A stretch of 64,000 bases of DNA from Megascapheus bottae (Eukaryota > Chordata > Mammalia > Rodentia > Geomyidae). The translations under genes were made by a program, and so were the position numbers. The notes below the pieces were generated by a model. The model did no database searches. It saw only the letters and a program-made list of their open reading frames with translations, and had not been told where the DNA came from. Where the stretch lies: contig JANJXV010001722.1 of assembly GCA_024803745.1 (NCBI GenBank), forward strand, positions 1-64,000. The letters are read 5' to 3'. This document shows, piece by piece, positions 57,661 through 64,000 of this stretch; the stretch's first letter is position 1, and each line of letters opens with the position of its first letter.

Positions 57661-57849
57661 GACCGGGAGTTTGGCCTAGTGGTTAAAGTGCTTGCCTGGC
57701 ATTTGCGAAGACCAGGGTTCGATTCCTCGGTACCACATACATAGAAAAAAACTGGAAGTGGTGCTGAGGCTCAAGTGGTAGAGCTCTAGCCTTGAGAAAG
57801 TCCAAGGACAGTGCTCAGGCCCTGAGCTCAAGCCCAGGGCTGGCAAAAA
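57661..57849 (+). mobile_element. IDL-Geo dimeric SINE with perfect 16-bp TSD
   Basis: Near-consensus copy (starts 'gaccgggagtttggcctagt'), very similar to 48409-48599. Identical aaaggagttgatcagg flanks at 57645-57660 and 57850-57865: the longest TSD in the window. Confidence 0.96.
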
Positions 57850-57865
57850 AAAGGAGTTGATCAGG

Positions 57866-58626
57866 AGAAATAAAACCTGTGAAATCATGATTTTCACTTG
57901 CTAATTATATTTTCCCTAAAATGCATTAAGAGGATGATTTTTTTTTTACTCTCACACTACCCAGACACATCTTACATGTCTCCTGTGGCCTCTGTTATCA
58001 CACTTTGGTGATACTTTTTTCAATACTTGTGAGGGAGCTTTATAAGTTCAGTGTTATACAAATTCAATGGGCTCTCATCATTTTTTACCTGGGCAGAGCA
58101 GTTGCTGTAACTACCTAGAAAACAAGGGAACAATGACAGCAGAGTGGCTTTCCCAGGGGAGATTTCTCTGCTCTTGAAGTTTGTCTGTATATCAGGAACA
58201 GCCTCTTGAACCTGTTACCCCGTTGTCTCAGGACTTTATAGTTTCCAGGATGCTCTGATAGTACCTCCAGTGCGAGATGGTGGATTAGAAGAATGTAGGG
58301 AATTGGAGCGAGAGTGCGCTTGACTCTTAACAAGACCTGTCTGAGTTTTTATTATTGTTCTCCTAATGATCAGAAAACAGGAATTAGTCCAGAAGAGTCC
58401 TGTCCATGGTTCTGACAATCGCTTCTCCTGCAAAGTGGGGGTGGGAGAGATAATGTCATTTCAGAGCCTCATCTGTGCGTGCCTTCCCTGCCAGCCTGTG
58501 GGCCTAAGGCTGTGTCTTCTTGATAAGAGGTCCAGACAGCTGCTTCATACTTTAAATTGGTGGTTCTTTGTCCTGTGTGCTATGACAAAAGGATTGGGAG
58601 TAGGCATAAAAGGAGATGCCATCATG
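57866..58626. other. Unique sequence, no gene seen
   Basis: Nothing recognised. Confidence 0.45.
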
Positions 58627-58680
58627 TGTGTGCATGTGTGTCTGTGTGTGTATGTGCACATGTGTGTATGTGCACATGCA
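58627..58680. repeat. (TG)n / tgtatgtgcaca microsatellite
   Basis: Interrupted tg run abutting the 3' tail of the minus-strand SINE that starts at 58681. Confidence 0.9.
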
Positions 58681-58740
58681 TTGCTGGTCCTGGGGCTTGA
58701 ACTCAGGGCCTGGGTACTGTCTCAGAACTTTTTTTTTTAA

Positions 58741-58892
58741 TAGGACCTGAGGCTTGAACTCTGGGCCTGGGTATTGTCCCTGAGCTCTTCAGCTCAAGGC
58801 TACTGCACTACCCCTTGAGCCACAGACCAGCTTTGAACTGCAATCCTCACGCTCAACCTCATAAGTAGCTAGGATTACGCCACACCTGTCTA
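58741..58892 (-). mobile_element. B1-Geo SINE inserted in an older copy
   Basis: 'gaggcttgaactctgggcct', 'gctcttcagctcaaggctac', then an internal deletion and a shortened B1 arm. It is flanked by tctcagaacttttt (58720-58733) and tctctgaacttttt (58893-58906), a TSD with one mismatch in the outer element. Confidence 0.85.
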
Positions 58893-58981
58893 TCTCTGAA
58901 CTTTTTGCTCAATACTAGTGCCCTATTACTTGAGTCACTTCTGGCTTTTTGGTGTGAAATTGGAGATGAGAGTCTCCGGGA

Positions 58982-59212
58982 GACAGGTGCCCGTGGCTCA
59001 CGCCTGTAATTCCTAGCTACTCAGGAGGCTGAGATCTGAGGATCAAGGTTCAAAGCCAGCCCAGGCACAAAAGGATCTGAGGCTCTTCCCTCCAATTAAT
59101 CTCTTGAAAATGGGAAATGGGGCTGAGCTCAAGGGTAGGGTGGTAGCCTTGAGCTGAAGAGCTCAGGGATAGCACCCAGGCCAAGTTCAAGCCCCATGAC
59201 CCACAAAAAAAA
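58982..59212 (+). mobile_element. B1-Geo SINE inserted in an older copy, opposite strand
   Basis: Near-consensus: 'gtggctcacgcctgtaattc', 'ctactcaggaggctgagatc', 'ccttgagctgaagagctcag', A-tail. Flanks 'agagtctccggg' and 'agagtcctatggg' look like a short imperfect TSD. Confidence 0.9.
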
Positions 59213-59319
59213 AGAGTCCTATGGGCTTGGAACTGATAATCATACCTCATTTTCCTGAGTAGCTAAGATTATATAAGTGAGTCACCAGTGCCTGGTCTTA
59301 TTATTTAGAATGAAATCCT

Positions 59320-59475
59320 GTCTTAATTGAGATGTGTAACTCTAGGACAGTTCTCCATAATCCCTGTTTCCCCGTCTGTGTGATCACAGCTCTGAGCACA
59401 ATGGCTCTTTGCTCTCAGTGTGAGAATTCAATGGAGCAATGGTGAGATCTTAGAACAGCGCAAGACGCACGGACA
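59320..59475 (+). mobile_element. MIR fossil
   Basis: 'taatccctgtttccccgtct' and 'gtgtgagaattcaatggagc' then 'agaacagcgcaagacgcacg' keep MIR order. Confidence 0.55.
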
Positions 59476-60640
59476 ATGCTGGTCCATCTGCTAATTATAA
59501 AACGTATCAATGCTCTACTGTCTCTTCAGGCCTTCTGTCCTCTGAATGGAAAGTCTATTCTCTTCATCCTCAATAGCAACCCTGCTGTTCACCTGTTTAG
59601 GTCCAGAATGAACCTTGCCTTTCTCTTTACCTCTCATACGAAGTCAGTGGTGTCACATTCCTCTGCCTCTAGGATATCATCAGGCCCTGGACCGTGGGTA
59701 TTATTAACATGGAGAACAAGAGCTGTACCCTACATGCTGAGAATTGATTTTAAGTGATGGGGGATCAGCACGAGAGATGATACTTCCAAGCAAGGAATTG
59801 CTTTATCTCCATCAGTCTACTCTCCCTGCAGCTTTTATTATAAGATCGGCCTAGACTAGGTTAATATGGCTTTCAAGATAATAAAGAGGAAGAATCAGAA
59901 TCCGTCTAGTCTCATTACACCGAAACCCTCGCTCGCCTGATATTCAGATACATAGAAATCACCCTGAAGGTGGACAAGTCAAGCAAGGTGAAAGGAGCAG
60001 GAATGAGGCTTCCCCTGACTGGTTCCGGAAGCAAATGGGGTGGATGTCAGGAATAATGCAGTTTTGCTAAGGTGTCTACAGATGACCAAATCCCAGGGAA
60101 GGGGGCTGGCTGGCTGGGGAGTGGGGAGAAGGAAAGAGTGATGGAGGACAAATAATATCATGATGCCTATGTGTGCAGAGAGCATAAGGAAACTTACCGG
60201 AAGAGCTGTTTACTCGAGGGGTGGAGGAGAGGGGAATGGGAAGGAGCGAGAGCAAGAGATGAGGTTAATCTGGCTACATTGCCATGTGTGCCCTTAAGAG
60301 TCAACCTGGGGAGAGCCCTTTGCCCGATTAAAACATGCTGAAGAAAAACAATCACCATAAAGCAAAGCAGGCCAGGTTTGGGAGCAGATAAGCACTAGCC
60401 GTGGAGGGGTAAAAATGGGTGAGTCACTGATTCCATAAGAGGGAGTTATTGCTCGAGCTTCGTATTTATTTGTAAAATCTTTTATGCACCTATCTGATAG
60501 ATAGAAGCTTCCACTAAGGAAGATTTGTTTGGGTTTTGGGGACAAGTGATATTTTAGTGACTCCTCTTAATGGTTATAGGAGAAAGTCTGCTAAAGGTAA
60601 AATGTTAACATACAGAATGCTGAAGAGCTAAATGGCAAAG
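59476..60640. other. Unique sequence, no gene seen
   Basis: Nothing recognised. Confidence 0.45.
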
Positions 60641-60755
60641 GATTGTATACACCAAACTCGGTGCCAGGCCTGTGCTATTATGAAACACTCACACGAATAC
60701 CAAACCACCACCAAATGCTACTACCACAACCCTGAGGGCTCTCCCAGAGATCGGC
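60641..60755 (-). mobile_element. L2/MIR terminus fossil, tentative
   Basis: 'cggtgccaggcctgtgctat' recalls the reversed 'gtgccaggcactgtgct' phrase of the L2/MIR end. Confidence 0.4.
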
Positions 60756-60861
60756 AAGATACTTGGTAGTTTTTCAACTTCCGTAGGTGATTTCACTGTG
60801 AGGTCATTGTAGAGAGCCCCTGAAGGGGGCAGACTTCATCCCCTCAGGAAGGTGAAGAGAA

Positions 60862-61085
60862 GCCAGGAGCCAGTGACTCATGCCTGTAATCCCAGCTACT
60901 CAGGAGGCTGAGATCTGAGGGCCACAGTTCAAAGCCACCCTCGCTAGAAAAGTCTGTGACACTCTCTCCAAGGAATGAGCCCAAAGCCAGAAGTGAAAGA
61001 GTGGGTCAGGTGGTAGAGTGTCAGCCTTGAGCAATGAAACTAAAGGAGAACTCAAAGCCCTAAGTTCTACCTAAGTGTGACCCAG
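60862..61085 (+). mobile_element. B1-Geo SINE, variant right arm
   Basis: B1 arm 'catgcctgtaatcccagcta', then a right arm with 'gcaatgaaactaaaggagaa' and an ending 'tgtgacccagggtg' as in the copy at 13722-13935. Confidence 0.85.
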
Positions 61086-62729
61086 GGTGTTCGATAGACC
61101 CACAGAGAGAGAGATGGGTGTGGTGCAGGGGGTTTAGAGAGTGTAGAACTCCATCATCCTTCCGAAGATGAAGGACTGGTTTGTAGGGATGTCAAAATCA
61201 TTTGGAAAAAGTCGGGATCTGCGCAGGTTTTCTTTTTAAACACCAACATGGCCACTGAAGTAGATAATTTGAGGGAGAAGGAAATTAGCATGCTGTGTGC
61301 TTTCTCAGAGAAAGGTCTAGAAGATGCTAGAAATTTCGTATGTAGTGACGACTGGATACGAGCACCCTGTGTACAGGAAGGTCAACCTCCCCTGACCTAA
61401 CCTGCTGTGGTTAACCTAACTGTGCCTGACTGATGAGAACGAGTCCTTATTCTACTCTCTGTTGGCTAGCTATTTGGAGAAGTCTTGGGTTCTTTTCTGC
61501 CACTTATGTCCCACTGTTGGGACCCTTCAAAGACTTGACTTGCATTTGTGATGTGTTCTTTGTAAGAAAGATAACATTTTGAGAAACTGCAAAGGGAAAC
61601 TGAGCCCCCACCCCCACCCGTTTGTTTGGTGCAAAGCGTATTTGCTTTGATAGAAATATATCACCCCGAAAGAATGTGTTTGGAACCTTAATCTCTTAGG
61701 CAACAGAGGCAGAAGGAAGGGTCTGGGGTGTGTGTGTGGGGGGGCTCAGTTCCCAAGAGACAATGGGGGATCTCAGTATCTTCCTGCCACCCACGGTGAG
61801 CTCCCTAGGAAAGGATGACATGTCTGGAGTTCATCCATCTTTCCTTACCCATTCCCCCCTCTCCTTCTGCCATCCCACCTTCTGCCATGAGATCCTGCAG
61901 GGTGAAGACCCCTGATCCTTACTCTTCCCTGGGGGAGTTTGCAAGCTCCAGAACCGCAAGAAGTAAATTCATGCTCACCATACATCACCCAGTCTGTGGT
62001 ATTCCCTTAAGGCTGTGCGAAACAGACCCACGGTGGTGTTCTGGGGTGCCGCTCATAGAATGAGGGATGAAAGATGCCACTGTGGAAATGCAAAGGGTGC
62101 AGAGTGGGGGCCGTGAAGCAGCTAAGTCCCTGTTTCTGCCATGATAGGTGAGGTGAGCTGGGCAGGAAGATATTAGCAGCTCAGCTGGCCTGGCAGGTGA
62201 TGGAAGCGGATGAGTCTCAGTCAACTGCTCTGGGCTGAAATGCAGGGAGGGGAAACCAGCTAGACTGATGGAGAGGGAAGAGAGCCAAAAGCAGAATAGG
62301 GGATTTTCTTTTCCTACCTCATTTGGGGTCCAGAGGCACACTGTAGGTAGGTCAAGTTACTGTAACACAGAGGGCATCTTGAGCCAGCTTTGTGGCTGGT
62401 GAGGGATGGAAAGAGCTGGGGTGTTGTGGAGTCCTGGAGATTTGGGTGTTGTCTAAAACTGAGGAGGATTACTGTTGCAGAGGCAACAGCTGCCTATGGT
62501 GGATGGACTGCAGGCAGCGGGAGGGGTTCTAGAATCATCATTGGTCTAGTTACGAAAAGCAGCCATGGTAATAATGCCATTTCTGTAGAGAGAGAAGCAG
62601 GACCTGGCTATCTTACTCAGCCTCTCCCAGTTAGGGCAGGAGAAAATGAAAGCAGGCATCAAATCCAGGCTGTCCACTTCCAGAGATCTGGCCTAGATAG
62701 CTAGCCTGTGTTGGAACACATGTTTTGCA
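61086..62729. other. Unique sequence, no gene seen
   Basis: 1.6 kb without a recognised repeat. Overlapping 118-codon minus and 82-104-codon plus frames at 61815-62704 match nothing I know. Confidence 0.45.
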
Positions 62730-62836
62730 CCTCTTTGTTTTTGTTTGTTTGTTTGGAAGGGATGATGCTGGGATTTGAACCCAGGGACTTATGCATGCAA
62801 AATAACACACTCTACCACTGGGCTATACCTGCAGCT
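62730..62836 (-). mobile_element. ID-like SINE monomer
   Basis: (GTTT)n tail, 'gggatttgaacccagggact' (reversed B box) and 'ctctaccactgggctatacc' (reversed A-box region). No Geo arm. Confidence 0.85.
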
Positions 62837-63599
62837 TCCTCTGCCCCCTTTTTATTCTTTCATGGCTGACTGGAGAGGCTAGCTTTGAGCTTTGATGCCA
62901 AGGTCGTTGTCATCATCCAGACGATGCTGTCTCATACATGGGTTTCTTGTTCAAGGTCACATCCTCAAGTTCAAGGCAGGTTCTGCAAATATTTGCATGC
63001 ACTTTGCATGGTATGCTTACCCTGCCACCCTGGTCCGATCTCAAATTCCTGCTCGCTGCAGCTGATTCGGTGCCAGGGAGGGTCAAATGCACGAAATTCT
63101 GGAGATCCTAGGAGAAATCCCACGTTTCCTCTCCGCTTTTACATCAATTACGTCCTCCATAATGAATTGCTCATCAGCTTCTGCCGAAGCTGGAAGTGAT
63201 TGCCTCAGCAGGTAGCAATCATTTTATGCCAATTGCCACAATTATCAATCCCGTCAGGATGATTGGGACACAGCAATAGGGACCAGATGAGTGCAAGAGT
63301 TAGTGAGTTTGTTTTGGTTTTGTTTTTTAAGACATGGACTAATCTTAAAAACTTGGCCAATGAGAAATTATGGCTTTCCCAAGATGAAGATTTCTTAGCA
63401 TCGGGGGAGTGATTAGAAAGTGCATCCATTTCTGAGTCTCTCATATAAGGAATTGAATGTATTCTATACATAGAAAAGGTTGGATGGCTCTGAAACATCC
63501 TATGGGTTCAATCTTTCTTCTTCCCATCCACAAACATACTGACACATGCACTTCTCTGACTGGTGTGTTGAATTTGAAATAACTATTCATTAGATGGCA
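62837..63599. other. Unique sequence, no gene seen
   Basis: A possible B1-linker scrap at 62855-62900. 63060-63250 looks constrained (see findings). Confidence 0.45.
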
Positions 63600-64000
63600 T
63601 TAGAAATATATATTTCCCCACCCCCAAGAAAATAATTTGACACCAGATGCATAAAAACATTGAAGATTCATGTACTGTTTTTCTGTGTCATTTCTGTTTT
63701 GGAAGTTTATCCTAAGGGGGAATAAAAAAGATGTCAAGAAAGATTTGAGTATGCAGTGTTATCTCGCATAGCAAAATATTAGAAAACACTTCAAAGTTCA
63801 ATAAGAGCAGAATAGTTAAATAAATTATGGCTCATTAAATGATGGCATATTATGCAGCCATTAAAAGTCATGTTTTTGAAGAGTAGTTAATGACACATGA
63901 AAAATGTTCATTATAGAATGTCAAGTGGATGAAAAACAAACAGAGTAAGTAATTAAGCATCCATTATGTAACCCTGAAAGGTGAATATTTTTATCTCCAT
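63600..64000 (+). mobile_element. Ancient LINE-1 fragment, cut by window end
   Basis: 'gtttatcctaagggggaata', 'gttaaataaattatggctca', 'tattatgcagccattaaaag' and 'gaaaaatgttcattatagaa' are the ORF2 3' / 3'UTR region of an old mammalian L1. Diverged and non-coding; continues beyond 64000. Confidence 0.85.

Larger units (their letters stand above)
58681..59298 (-). mobile_element. Outer B1-Geo SINE split by two later SINEs
   Basis: Pieces: right-arm start 58681-58733 ('gggcttgaactcagggcctg'), right arm and linker 58893-58981 ('gaaattggagatgagagtct'), B1 arm 59213-59298 ('ctgagtagctaagattatat'). Together they make one minus-strand element interrupted at 58741-58892 and 58982-59212. Confidence 0.85.

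Overview
This window is rodent nuclear DNA with no recognisable protein-coding gene, RNA gene, CRISPR array or other prokaryote-type feature. It is AT-leaning and CpG-poor and is dominated by retroposons and microsatellites. The open reading frames are short and look like chance or repeat-derived frames. It reads as intergenic DNA or the inside of a large intron; I cannot tell which from the sequence alone.

Organism. The most abundant repeats are two related dimeric SINEs. One has an ID-like (tRNA-derived) left arm, a short A-rich linker, and a right arm ending in a 'ggccctgagctcaagccc' motif. This fits the published IDL-Geo SINE, described as restricted to Geomyoidea (kangaroo rats, pocket mice, pocket gophers). 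The other joins a B1/7SL-like left arm to essentially the same right arm; I call it 'B1-Geo' here as a working name. I therefore infer a geomyoid rodent (Heteromyidae or Geomyidae). One B1-plus-ID dimer (27519-27750), single ID-like units, MIR/L2 fossils and old L1 pieces complete the rodent picture.

Layout. 1-4.5 kb: B1-Geo copies, two with expanded polypyrimidine tails. 4.5-6 kb: an AT-rich block with an IDL-Geo inside and a (TA)n run. 7.4-9.6 kb: clustered SINEs, including an IDL-Geo with a perfect 15-bp target-site duplication (TSD). 13.4-16.5 kb: SINE cluster, then a 5'-truncated LINE-1 with a broken ORF2 C-terminus and an internally duplicated 3'UTR, then a four-motif compound microsatellite. 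19-24 kb: old L1 ORF2, L2, SINEs and a long polypyrimidine tract. 24-28 kb: dense SINEs. 28-31 kb: mostly unique sequence and an AT-rich block. 31-38 kb: SINEs, antisense old L1, and a probable solo LTR on the minus strand (37481-38025). 38-43 kb: the largest mostly unique interval, with old repeat fossils. 43-48.8 kb: antisense L2, SINEs, a (TTTCC)n tract and a very short young L1 with a perfect 15-bp TSD. 49-57 kb: mostly unique, with MIR fossils. 57-61 kb: a young IDL-Geo with a 16-bp TSD and a triple-nested SINE. 63.6 kb to the end: an ancient L1 running off the window.

Nothing here supports a new gene system. The points worth a second look are: the SINE right arm shared by two families, the nested and TSD-flanked insertions, the duplicated L1 3'UTR, SINE-tail microsatellites, several perfect inverted repeats, and a few repeat-free blocks that could be conserved non-coding elements. 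All repeat family calls come from reading the sequence, not from a database search.
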